This document shows, in pieces, positions 54,829 through 64,000 of a DNA stretch of 64,000 nucleotides; the stretch's first letter is position 1, and each line of letters opens with the position of its first letter. Below the pieces are notes generated by a model. It made no database searches, was not told the DNA's origin, and worked only from the letters and a program-made list of their open reading frames with translations. Location of the stretch: positions 62,001 through 126,000 of the forward strand of contig CAWDZG010000002.1 of NCBI GenBank assembly GCA_963806955.1, given 5' to 3'. Origin of the DNA: Gaiellasilicea sp963806955 (GTDB lineage Bacteria > Actinomycetota > Thermoleophilia > Gaiellales > Gaiellaceae). Made by a program: the position numbers and the translations under genes.

Positions 54829-56348
54829 AAGGACACCCGCACCGTGTGCCAGCCTGTCGCGCCGCTCGGAGCGACGTCGCTCCGCTCCCCGGTCTGCATC
54901 TCGCCGCGCCCGTCGGTCGCACGCACCGCGAGCTCGTGCTCGCCGGCTGCCGGGGTCCACGGCAGGAACCACTGCCGCCAGGTGTCGGCGCCGATCGCGT
55001 CCGCGAGCTTCGCCTCCTGCCAGGGCCCCTCGTCGATTCGGACTTCGACGCGCTCGATCCCACGCGTCGGCGCCCATGCGATGCCGGCGATCACGTCCCT
55101 GCGCGCGACGTCGATCCTCGACTGCGTCTTGATCGGGCCCTCCTTCGACCAGCCGCGCGGGATCCAGTAGCCGTCGACGTCCGCGAAGCTCGTCAGCTCG
55201 ATCGCCGACAGCCATTTCGTCGCCGACACGTAGCCGTACAGACCCGGCACGACGATCCGCGCCGGGAAGCCATGCTCCACCGGCAGCGGCTCGCCGTTCA
55301 TGGCGACCGCGACGATCGCGTTGCGCCCGTCGAGCGCGACCTCGGTCGGGAAGCCGGCGGTGAATCCGTCCACCGAGCGGCCGAGCACCTGGGTGCCGCC
55401 GCGCTGCACGCCCGCCCGCTCCAGGAGGTCGGCCAGCGGCACGCCCTGCCAGCGGGCGTTGCCGACGAGGCCTCCCCCAACCTCGTTGGAGACGCACGAC
55501 AACGTCACGTCGGCCTCCAGCTGCGGTAGCGCGAGCAGCTCGCGGTACGTCAGCGTGAACGGCCGGTCGACGGCGCCCTTGATCGTCAGCGCCCAGCGCT
55601 CGGGGTCGACCTGCGGCGTGATCAGTGCCGTGTCGATGCGGTAGAAGTCCCGATTCGGGACGTACAGCGGTGCAAGCCCGGGGATGCCGAGCTCCGCGCC
55701 GGCCGGCGCGGCCGCGGCACGCCTGGCCGGGCGCGGGATGCGGATCGCCCGCCGGAGCTCGTCGATTCGATGCCTCGCGGCCAGCCGCCGGCCCGCGAAC
55801 GCCCCCGAGCCTGCCACCAGCATGGCCACGGCCGCCGCTCCGAGGAACCTCCGGCGATCTGTAAGGGCGCCGCCGGTCGGCTCGTGGGCAACCGCGACCG
55901 GTGCCTGCCCGGGCGTGGCGGCTCGCAGCAGCAGCCAGAGGGCTAGCACTCCCGCCGTGCCGCCGGCGAGGCCGGCCGCCACCGGGCCGGTCGTGCCCGT
56001 CTGCGGGTCTGCGAGCGAGGCGGCGACACCCGCGCCGGCCATGCCGGCGAGTCCGGCCGCGCCGGCGAGGAAGCGGCGCGCCGCGAGAACGCCGAGCGCG
56101 GCGCCGAGGAGTCCGGAGACGATGACGATGTTGACGATCAGGAACGGCTTGTCGTTGGCGCCGAGTGTCGAGATGACGGCGCGCTCGACCCAGCCCGGCA
56201 CCAGGTCGATCACGATGTCGCCGACCGCGACGACGAGCGAGCGCCCCTCCGACAGGAGCGCCGATGCCACTTCGGCCACGCCGAGCGTGACCGCGGCCGC
56301 CAACAGGCCTGCGAGGGCGGATGCTGCGGTGCCGACGCGCGAATTCAT
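54825..56348 (-). CDS. Membrane-anchored sulfite-oxidase-fold molybdopterin protein
   Basis: A 507-residue protein from ATG 56348 (MNSRVGTAASALAGLLAAAV). The first 200 residues hold about five membrane helices; then a twin-Arg-like R-R-R-F-L-G-A-A-A-V precedes a further hydrophobic segment, and the extracellular part is a Moco domain with the Cys ligand in V-T-L-S-C-V-S-N-E-V-G-G-G and G-V-P-L-A-D-L-L, G-F-P-A-R-I-V-V-P-G-L-Y-G, plus a dimerisation domain. Electron-transfer partner and substrate unknown. Confidence 0.9.
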   Translation of the reverse strand: MNSRVGTAASALAGLLAAAVTLGVAEVASALLSEGRSLVVAVGDIVIDLVPGWVERAVISTLGANDKPFLIVNIVIVSGLLGAALGVLAARRFLAGAAGLAGMAGAGVAASLADPQTGTTGPVAAGLAGGTAGVLALWLLLRAATPGQAPVAVAHEPTGGALTDRRRFLGAAAVAMLVAGSGAFAGRRLAARHRIDELRRAIRIPRPARRAAAAPAGAELGIPGLAPLYVPNRDFYRIDTALITPQVDPERWALTIKGAVDRPFTLTYRELLALPQLEADVTLSCVSNEVGGGLVGNARWQGVPLADLLERAGVQRGGTQVLGRSVDGFTAGFPTEVALDGRNAIVAVAMNGEPLPVEHGFPARIVVPGLYGYVSATKWLSAIELTSFADVDGYWIPRGWSKEGPIKTQSRIDVARRDVIAGIAWAPTRGIERVEVRIDEGPWQEAKLADAIGADTWRQWFLPWTPAAGEHELAVRATDGRGEMQTGERSDVAPSGATGWHTVRVSF

Positions 56349-56384
56349 TCTGCCGAGGCTAGCCGCCGCTCCCGGCTTCACTCC

Positions 56385-57140
56385 TTACGAAAGCAGTAAC
56401 ACGAGCGCCTCCGCCTCCTGGGGTTGCAGGTAGGAGCCGCGGATCACGGTCCAGGCGCGCATCCGCTCTTCGTCGAGCCCGACGGCGGCGAACGCGGCGA
56501 GCCGCGCCTCGAGGTGCTCGAGCCGCAGCCGGCAGGGAAGCGGATTCCAGAGGAAGGACGGGACGTCGTACTCGGGCTCGCCCAGCATCGGCTTCGGGTC
56601 GATCGCGAGCCAGCCGCGAGCTGAGCGGATGACGTTCTGGTGGTGGAAGTCGCCGTGGACGACCGTATCGGCGCGCTTCTCGAGCCGCTCGTACAGCTCG
56701 GAGGCGAGCGGCGCGAGCTCGTGCCCCGCGGCGCTCGCGAGCCAGCGCGGCACGTGATCGTGCACCGACCTGAACGGCGCCCCCGCGGGTCGCCAGAGCC
56801 GTGTCGCGACCTCGACGGCGATCGCGGTCGCCTCTTCGTCGGGAAGCCCTGACAGATCGCCTCCAGGGCGAGCACGCTCGAGGAGCAGCGCGCGCCGTGC
56901 CCGGTCGTGGCGAAGCAGCCGCACGGCCCCCTCGCCGTCCCACAGCGTGAGCGCGTCCGCCTCCTCGTCGGCCTCGTCGTCCTCGGTCGGCGTCACCTTC
57001 AGGACCGCGTCGTCGCCGGCGGGCGCGACGAACGAGTAGCGCGCGAGCGCGAACGGCTCCCCGAGCGCCACACCCCACTCCGCCGCGACCTCGCGCGCGA
57101 CCGCCGCGAGCGCGCCGAGCGCAGGGCGGTCGTCGCTCAG
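56385..57140 (-). CDS. Aminoglycoside 6-kinase-like phosphotransferase
   Basis: An APH-fold kinase of about 251 residues. V-V-H-G-D-F-H-H-Q-N-V-I is the catalytic loop and L-A-I-D-P-K-P-M-L-G-E-P-E-Y-D the metal site, as in streptomycin 6-kinase relatives. In most environmental bacteria the substrate is unknown. No ATG or GTG lies at the natural beginning; a CTG at 57140 overlaps the thiolase stop (CTGA), whereas the nearest in-frame conventional start (about 57188) would run 50 nt into thiolase. Confidence 0.8.
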   Translation of the reverse strand: MSDDRPALGALAAVAREVAAEWGVALGEPFALARYSFVAPAGDDAVLKVTPTEDDEADEEADALTLWDGEGAVRLLRHDRARRALLLERARPGGDLSGLPDEEATAIAVEVATRLWRPAGAPFRSVHDHVPRWLASAAGHELAPLASELYERLEKRADTVVHGDFHHQNVIRSARGWLAIDPKPMLGEPEYDVPSFLWNPLPCRLRLEHLEARLAAFAAVGLDEERMRAWTVIRGSYLQPQEAEALVLLLS

Positions 57141-58297
57141 TGCAGGCGCTCGACGATCATCGCCATCCCCTGGCCGCCGCCGACACACATCGTTTCCAGT
57201 CCGATCGTGCCGTCGACCTCAGCCAGGTCGTTCAGGAGCGTGCACATGATCCGGGCGCCGGTCATGCCGTAGGGGTGGCCGAGCGCGATCGCGCCGCCGT
57301 GCGGGTTCAGCTTCTCGCCGAACGGGTCGATGCCGACCTCGCGGCAGACAGGGATCACCTGCGCCGCGAAGGCCTCGTTCAACTCCATCACGTCGATGTC
57401 GTCGATCGTCATCCCGGCCCGGTCGAGCACTTGCCGGACCGCGTCGATCGGGCCGACGCCCATGATCTCCGGGTCGAGCCCGGTCACCGAGGACGCGATG
57501 ATCCGCGCCTTCGGCTTCAGCCCGAGCGCGTTCGCCCGCTCCTCGGACATGATCACGAGCGCGGCCGCGCCGTCGTTCAGGGGGCAGGCGTTGCCGGCCG
57601 TGACCTTCCCGTCCGGGACGAACGCCGGCTGCAGCTCCTGCAGCTTCTCGAAGGTCGAGCTTGCCCGCGGCCCGTCGTCGGCGGAGACGACCGTGCCGTC
57701 CTCCTTCGGGTACGGCGTCAACTCGCGGGCGAAGAAGCCCGACTCCTGAGCGGCCACGGCGCGCTCCTGCGAGCGCTGCGCGAAGCGGTCCATGTCCTCG
57801 CGCGAGACGTCGTAGCGCTCGGCGACGTTCTCGGCCGTCATCCCCATCGGGATGTAGACGTTCGCGACCGCGCCCTCGCCGACCAACTGCGGGTGCAGCT
57901 CCTCGGAGTCCTTCGGGTAGCCGTCGACCTGCGAGATCGACTCGACGCCGGCGGCGACGTAGGCGTCGCCCTCCCCGGCCTTGATCGCGTGGAACGCCAT
58001 CCGTGCTGTCTGCAGCGAGGAGGCGCAGAACCGGTTCACCGTCGTCCCCGGCACGCTCTTCGGCAAGCCGGCGAGCAGCGCCGCACGCCGGCCGAGATTC
58101 ATGCCCTGCTTCTCCTGCGGAAAGCCACAGCCGACCATCACGTCGACGATCTCGGCGGGATCGAGCCCCTCGGCCTGCCCGACCGCCTCCCTGATCGCGA
58201 ACGCGAGCAGGTCGTCCGGGCGGACGTCGGTGAGAGACCCCTTCCCGGCACGGCCGATCGGCGTCCGGACTGCGCTGACGATGACGGCTTCTGGCAT
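57137..58297 (-). CDS. Acetyl-CoA acyltransferase (thiolase)
   Basis: A 386-residue thiolase with the nucleophilic Cys in V-N-R-F-C-A-S-S-L-Q, N-E-A-F-A-A-Q, G-G-A-I-A-L-G-H-P-Y-G-M-T-G-A-R and C-V-G-G-G-Q-G-M-A. It performs the thiolytic last step of beta-oxidation. AGGAGAG precedes ATG 58297. Confidence 0.95.
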   Translation of the reverse strand: MPEAVIVSAVRTPIGRAGKGSLTDVRPDDLLAFAIREAVGQAEGLDPAEIVDVMVGCGFPQEKQGMNLGRRAALLAGLPKSVPGTTVNRFCASSLQTARMAFHAIKAGEGDAYVAAGVESISQVDGYPKDSEELHPQLVGEGAVANVYIPMGMTAENVAERYDVSREDMDRFAQRSQERAVAAQESGFFARELTPYPKEDGTVVSADDGPRASSTFEKLQELQPAFVPDGKVTAGNACPLNDGAAALVIMSEERANALGLKPKARIIASSVTGLDPEIMGVGPIDAVRQVLDRAGMTIDDIDVMELNEAFAAQVIPVCREVGIDPFGEKLNPHGGAIALGHPYGMTGARIMCTLLNDLAEVDGTIGLETMCVGGGQGMAMIVERLH

Positions 58298-58308
58298 CGG
58301 TCTCTCCT

Positions 58309-59461
58309 CTACGTGAAGGCGGACTCGCCGGTGAGGGCGCGGCCGACGATCAGGGTCTGAATCTGGCTCGTGCCCTCGTACAGCGTCGTGACGCGGGCAT
58401 CCCGCAGGTACTTCGCCACAGGGTAGTCGTCCACGTACCCGTAGCCGCCGAGCACCTGGACCGCGTTGTTCGCCGCGCGCACCGCGGCCTCGCTCGCGTA
58501 CCACTTCGCGACTGCGGCTTCCGTCGTGTACGGCTTGCCCGCGTCGGCGAGCGCAGCGGCGCGCCACGTGAGCAGCCGCGCCGCCTCCGTCTCGACGTGC
58601 ATCTCGGCGAGCAGTTGCTGGACGAGCTGGAAGGCGGCGATCGGCTTGCGGAACGCCTCGCGCTCCTTCGCGTAGCCGACGCAGGCGTCGAGGCAGCCCT
58701 GCGCGATCCCGACGCACCCTGCGGCGAGCGAGATGCGCCCGTTGTCGAGCGCGGACATCGCAACCTTGAAGCCCTCGCCCTCGGGCCCGAGCAGCGCGTC
58801 GGCGCGCACGCGGACGCCGTCGAGCGAGAGCTCGGCCGTGTCCTGCGCGCGCAGCCCGAGCTTCCCCTTCATCGGCCTCGCCTCGAAGCCGTCCGAGCCG
58901 GTCGGGACGAGGAAGGCGCTGATCCCCTTCGGCCCCTCGCCACCGGTGCGCGCGAACACGATCGCCGTCTCGGCCCACGAGCCGAGCGTGATGAAGACCT
59001 TCGAGCCGGTGAGCAGCCACGTGTCGCCGTCCCGTTCCGCCCTGGTCGCAAGCGCGGCGGCGTCGGAGCCGCAACCGGGCTCGGTCAGCGCGTAGCAGCC
59101 GAGCCCCTCGCCGCTCGCGAGCCGCGGCAGCAGCGCCTGCTTCTGCTCGTCCGTCCCCCACTTCGCGACCGTCTTGCCGTAGAGGCCGTTCGAGACCGAG
59201 ACGATCCCCCGCACCGAGGAGTCGGCGCGGCCGAGCTCCTCGCAGAGGAGGCAGTAGGAGACGGAGTCGAGCCCGCCGCCGCCGAGCTCCTCCGGCAGCG
59301 CAGCGGCGAGGAAGCCCGCGTCGGCGAGCGTGCCGACGAGCGAGCGCGGCAGCTCCTCGGCGTCGTCCCACGCCTGCGCGTGCGGGACGAGCTCGCGCGC
59401 GCAGAGCTCGCGGGCGGACGCTGCGGATCAGCTCCTGCTCTGGGGTGAGGGTGAAGTCCAT
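58309..59461 (-). CDS. Acyl-CoA dehydrogenase (apparent +1 frameshift near 59413)
   Basis: A 383-residue dehydrogenase. The start M-D-F-T-L-T-P-E-Q-E-L-I-R-S-V-R joins to E-L-C-A-R-E-L-V-P-H-A-Q after removal of one base in the CCC run near 59413. C-Y-A-L-T-E-P-G-C-G-S-D-A, G-S-K-V-F-I-T, the catalytic region L-Y-E-G-T-S-Q-I-Q and A-V-Q-V-L-G-G-Y-G-Y are typical of short-chain (butyryl-CoA-like) enzymes. Upstream of thiolase on the same strand. Confidence 0.92.
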
Positions 59462-59469
59462 GAGAACGA

Positions 59470-59495
59470 CGTGGGGGCCGTCGCCGGCCCCCACG
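59470..59495. terminator. 11-bp hairpin between the ABC binding protein and the acyl-CoA dehydrogenase
   Basis: Arms 59470-59480 and 59485-59495 form a perfect GC-rich stem with loop TCGC, placed 8 nt before the dehydrogenase ATG (minus strand) and 23 nt after the binding-protein stop. No T run; it may reduce read-through or stabilise the upstream message. Confidence 0.5.
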
Positions 59496-59518
59496 ATCCT
59501 CTCAGATACGGAGATCCG

Positions 59519-60781
59519 CTACCCGCGCGGACGCCCGTCCACGAGCGGCCCGGACGCAGTCCAGTGCCGTTCGAGTACGTCATCAGCCGCTGGTGCGAGA
59601 TGATGAAGTGGTCCTTCGTCGAGGTCTTCAGCTTCGACCCCGGCAGCAGGAACCGGTTCGTCTCGTTGAGCGAGAGCAGCGCCTTCATCAGGCCGGCCCG
59701 CGTCGGGTTGCGTCCCGGCCTTGTACATCGCCCGGACGAACGTGTCCGCCTTGGCGAAGCCGTAGAAGTTGAGCCCGTCGGTGACGCGCCCACTCGGGTT
59801 GTACTTGGCCATCAGCCGCTCGTACAGCTTCACCGTCGCGTCGTTGCGCCACGCCGGTGAGGCCGGGTCCTTCAGGTACTGCGCGCTGATCGAGCCGTTC
59901 ACCGTCGCCGCGCTCGAGCGGGCCACGGCGGCCCCCATGAACGTGTCGGTGGCGGAGACCGAGTTGACGTAGATGTCCGGCTTCCAGTTGAGCGCGCGGA
60001 TGATCGCGTACGTCTGCACCGTCGGTGTCGGCGTGACGAAGATCATCAGCGTGTCGGCGCCGGATCCGCGCAGGCGGATCAGCTGCGACTGGGGCGTGCC
60101 GCCGCCGAGGACGTCGAACGGCTCCTCGCCCACGACCTGTCGCCGCGCGTTGGCGGTGCCGAGCGCGGACTTGAAGCCGTAGACGTAGTCACGGCCGTAG
60201 CTGTCGTTCTGGTAGAGGATCGCGATCTTCGCGTTCGCGTGGTTCCTGCGGATGTCGGCGCCGTAGAGCCGGCCCTCGGCGATGTAGTCGGGCTGCCAGC
60301 CGATCGTCCACGGGTACTTCTTGTAGTTCTTGCCGAACTCGCTCGCCCCGGTCGAGACGAGGACGTGCGGCACACCGCGCGAGTTCAGGTACGGCTGCAC
60401 CGCCTGGTTGACCTCGGTGCCGAGCGTGCCGACGACCGCGAACACCTTGTCCTGCTCGACCAGCTTGCGTTGCTGCTGGACCGAGTTGACCGGGTTGTAG
60501 CCGTCGTCGTAGAACTTGAAGACGATCTGGCGGCCGTAGACGCCGCGCTTGCCGTCAGGACCGCGCCGCGCGTTGATGTAGCTGAAGTACGCCTTCATCG
60601 ACCGCGGAATCGGCGCATAGCTGGAGGCAGGACCGGTCAGTGGAAACGAACCGCCGATCGTGATCTGCCGGGCGGTGATGCCGGGTGCCGCCGCCGAGAC
60701 GTCCGACTTCGCGAACGCCGACGGAATGGCCAGGAGCAGTGCTCCTACGAGGACCAGCCCGGCGAGTGTGACCCTACGCAT
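59519..60781 (-). CDS. ABC transporter substrate-binding protein (internal compensated frameshifts)
   Basis: A 420-codon frame for a LivJ/K-type binding protein with a signal peptide (MRRVTLAGLVLVGALLLAIP). I-T-I-G-G-S-F-P-L-T-G-P-A-S-S-Y and L-T-G are the usual first strand. Between about 59565 and 59713 the frame is out of register: the neighbouring frame gives R-N-P-T-R-A-G-L-M-K-A-L-L and I-S-H-Q-R-L-M-T-Y-S-N-G-T, as in the paralogue at 35947. One +1 and one -1 indel explain it, so the frame stays open. No permease genes are adjacent. Confidence 0.88.
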   Translation of the reverse strand: MRRVTLAGLVLVGALLLAIPSAFAKSDVSAAAPGITARQITIGGSFPLTGPASSYAPIPRSMKAYFSYINARRGPDGKRGVYGRQIVFKFYDDGYNPVNSVQQQRKLVEQDKVFAVVGTLGTEVNQAVQPYLNSRGVPHVLVSTGASEFGKNYKKYPWTIGWQPDYIAEGRLYGADIRRNHANAKIAILYQNDSYGRDYVYGFKSALGTANARRQVVGEEPFDVLGGGTPQSQLIRLRGSGADTLMIFVTPTPTVQTYAIIRALNWKPDIYVNSVSATDTFMGAAVARSSAATVNGSISAQYLKDPASPAWRNDATVKLYERLMAKYNPSGRVTDGLNFYGFAKADTFVRAMYKAGTQPDAGRPDEGAALAQRDEPVPAAGVEAEDLDEGPLHHLAPAADDVLERHWTASGPLVDGRPRG

Positions 60782-60823
60782 AAAATGACTCCCCTTGTGT
60801 TGACGAAGGCCCGCTGGAGCGCG

Positions 60824-60876
60824 AGCCTATCTCTTTCCCATCTCCTTAGACAACACCGGGCCGGGGAAGTTAGACA
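60824..60876 (-). promoter_or_regulatory. Promoter candidate of the binding-protein gene
   Basis: On the minus strand TTGTCT (60853-60848) and TAGGCT (60829-60824) have an 18-bp spacer, about 43 nt before the ATG, which has a good AAGGGGAG site. TGTCTAA occurs twice (60852-60846 and 60876-60870), 24 bp apart, a possible operator. Confidence 0.4.
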
Positions 60877-60880
60877 GGGC

Positions 60881-62770
<1,890 letters not shown>

Positions 62771-63496
62771 GTCAACTACTTCACGTACACCGCGCAAGCG
62801 CGTCCCAATCATCTCCTGCGCGCGGCTGGAGTCGAGGCGGCAGTCGAGCGGGCGCGTGTCGGGTGCGGGCGCGGAGCGCACCGATGCGCCCACGATCACC
62901 TCGGCGAACTCCGCCCGCGAGAGCCCGTCGGCGCCCGCGACGTGCAGCGGGCCCGACACCTCGAGCGCCGCCAGCTCCAGCAGCGCGGCGGCGAGGTCGC
63001 CCACCTGGATCGGGGAGCGCAGCTCGTTCGTGAAGAACGTGAAGTCGGGATCGTGGGCCGAGCGCTCGTGCTTCGAGGGCTCGGCACCGCCGTAGATCAG
63101 CGACGTGCGGACGATCAGCGCCTCCGGGTGCGCCCGCGCGACGCGCAGCTCCGCCTCCGCCTTCGCGCGGCCGTAGTCGGTCACGGGCGAGACCGGATCG
63201 TCCTCGCGGTACGGCGCGCCCTTGCGGCCGTCGAAGACGACGTCCGTGGAGAGATGGACGAGCCGTGCGCCGACCGAGGCGGCCGCACGCGCGACGTTCT
63301 CGGAGCCCTCGATGTTGACGGCGGCGTCCGACTGGCGATACGCCGTGTGGATCACGACCTCGGGCCGCACTCGGCCGAACAGGGCGTGCACCGCAGCGGC
63401 GTCCCGGATCTCGACGCGCTCCGAGGACGCGGCCTCTGCGCGATTCAGGAGCTCCCGGCCCAGATAGCCGGTGGCGCCGGTGACGTGGAGCCTCAC
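62771..63496 (-). CDS. RmlD-like dTDP-4-dehydrorhamnose reductase / SDR (no stop before the next gene)
   Basis: About 242 residues from GTG 63496. V-T-G-A-T-G-Y-L-G-R-E-L is the Rossmann loop, L-S-T-D-V-V-F-D-G and Y-G-R-A-K-A-E-A-E the active-site Tyr and Lys, as in RmlD. The natural end, R-L-R-G-V-R-E-V-V, is followed directly by D-V-N-R-L-A-E-E-T-S of the YyaL-type protein in the same frame. Either the two are fused, or a small indel hides the stop. GTGA overlap with the DedA gene. Confidence 0.8.
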
Positions 63497-64000
63497 GCGC
63501 TCGCGCGGCGGGCACGCAGGTGCCGCACGACCTCGATCACGACCGTGACGGCGACAGCGATCCCGAAGGCCAGCAGGAGGCCCTTCCACGGCTGCTCCTC
63601 GAACGTCTTCCCGCCGAAGTAGCCGAGCATGACCGTGTAGGTGCCCCAGATCACGCCGGCAATCGCGTCGAAGAGGAGGAACCGCCGCCAGGGGAACGTC
63701 TCGACGAAGCCCGCGGTGAACGTGGTCGCAGTGCGGCCGCCGGGAATGAAGCGGGCGACGACGATCAGGTAGCCCCCGCGCTCGTCGAGCATCCGTTGCG
63801 CCCATTTCAGCCGTTTCTGCGACTTCTCGCCGGAGAAGAACCGCCGCTCGACCCGGGCGCCGAGGAAGTGCCCGATCCCGAACGAGATGTTGTCGCCGAC
63901 GAACGCCCCGAAGGCCGCACAGGCGATCACGAGCTCGACCGAAAGCTTGCCGGACCCGGCGAGGACGCCCGCGGCGATCGCGGTCGCCTCGCTCGGCACG
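63493..64000 (-). CDS. DedA-family membrane protein (N-terminus outside window)
   Basis: The C-terminal 169 residues of a DedA/SNARE-associated protein: V-P-S-E at the edge (part of the E-x-x-x-P-x-P-S/G-E motif), G-D-N-I-S-F-G-I-G-H-F-L-G, V-V-A-R-F-I-P-G-G-R-T-A-T-T-F-T-A-G and the last helices. The R-F-x-P-x-x-R motif is the family hallmark. Members transport undecaprenyl phosphate or other lipids. The gene continues beyond 64000. Confidence 0.9.
   Translation of the reverse strand, partial: VPSEATAIAAGVLAGSGKLSVELVIACAAFGAFVGDNISFGIGHFLGARVERRFFSGEKSQKRLKWAQRMLDERGGYLIVVARFIPGGRTATTFTAGFVETFPWRRFLLFDAIAGVIWGTYTVMLGYFGGKTFEEQPWKGLLLAFGIAVAVTVVIEVVRHLRARRASA

Overview
The window is a dense, very GC-rich (third codon positions almost always G or C) bacterial chromosome segment. 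Gene content suggests a deep-branching actinobacterium of the Thermoleophilia type (Gaiellales/Solirubrobacterales-like): F420 synthase of the fused FbiC type, a CarH-like B12 photoreceptor, paired acyl-CoA dehydrogenases, a YerC-type his regulator. This placement is inference from gene families; no rRNA or other phylogenetic marker was scored. About 75 genes are supported and no tRNA, rRNA, IS element or CRISPR array was recognised.

Layout. 1-194: 3' end of a T4-gp19-like tail-tube gene, probably the edge of a contractile injection system. 604-8809 (minus): housekeeping run era-cdd-dgkA/PAP2-ybeY-phoH-yqeY-HIT-mtaB-prmA-dnaJ-hrcA, mostly joined by 4-nt ATGA/GTGA overlaps. 8821-10443 (plus): a kinase/nucleotidyltransferase pair. 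10440-14911 (minus): hemW-lepA-murJ. 14974-15240 (plus): rpsT. 15247-21605 (minus): holA, comEC-comEA, leuS with an attenuator. 21733-23621 (plus): polysaccharide deacetylase and lysA. 23618-25883: a CarH-like regulator divergent from a fasciclin gene and two small membrane proteins. 25880-32376: histidine biosynthesis (hisIE-F-H-CB-D-G and yerC on minus, hisA on plus). 32373-33577: a selenocysteine DsbA-family protein and its partner. 33574-40635 (minus): fbiC and a branched-chain-amino-acid-type ABC transporter. 40719-42283 (plus): desaturase and a selenocysteine deiodinase-like protein. 42359-59461: a large acyl-CoA catabolism region. 59519-64000 (minus): a second ABC binding protein, a YyaL-type thioredoxin-fold protein, an RmlD-like reductase and a DedA protein cut by the window edge.

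How the genes work together. The 42-59 kb block supplies acyl-CoA synthetase, several acyl-CoA dehydrogenases, hydratase, 3-hydroxyacyl-CoA dehydrogenase and thiolase, plus an ACAD11-like dehydrogenase, a LvaA-like kinase and a DUF6285 protein, which together suggest degradation of 4-hydroxy acids through 4-phospho-acyl-CoA. FbiC would make FO, the F420 precursor, for flavin/F420-dependent enzymes such as the luciferase-like protein at 51959.

Main discoveries: (1) two genes in which an in-frame UGA stands exactly at the redox-active Cys position (UPFC in a DsbA-family protein, SYTUPPF in a deiodinase-like protein), each followed at a suitable distance by a hairpin that could be a bacterial SECIS; (2) a CarH-type operator of two sets of three 11-bp direct repeats over a TTGACA-N17-TACAGT promoter in front of a fasciclin gene; (3) a complete classical attenuator, with a leader peptide carrying two rare CTT leucine codons, in front of leuS; (4) a HisC-HisB fusion; (5) a 14-bp palindrome covering both -10 boxes of the yerC/hisA promoter region.

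Caution: about ten conserved genes carry single-base indels, nearly all +1, that look like sequence error. Coordinates for those genes span both frames.
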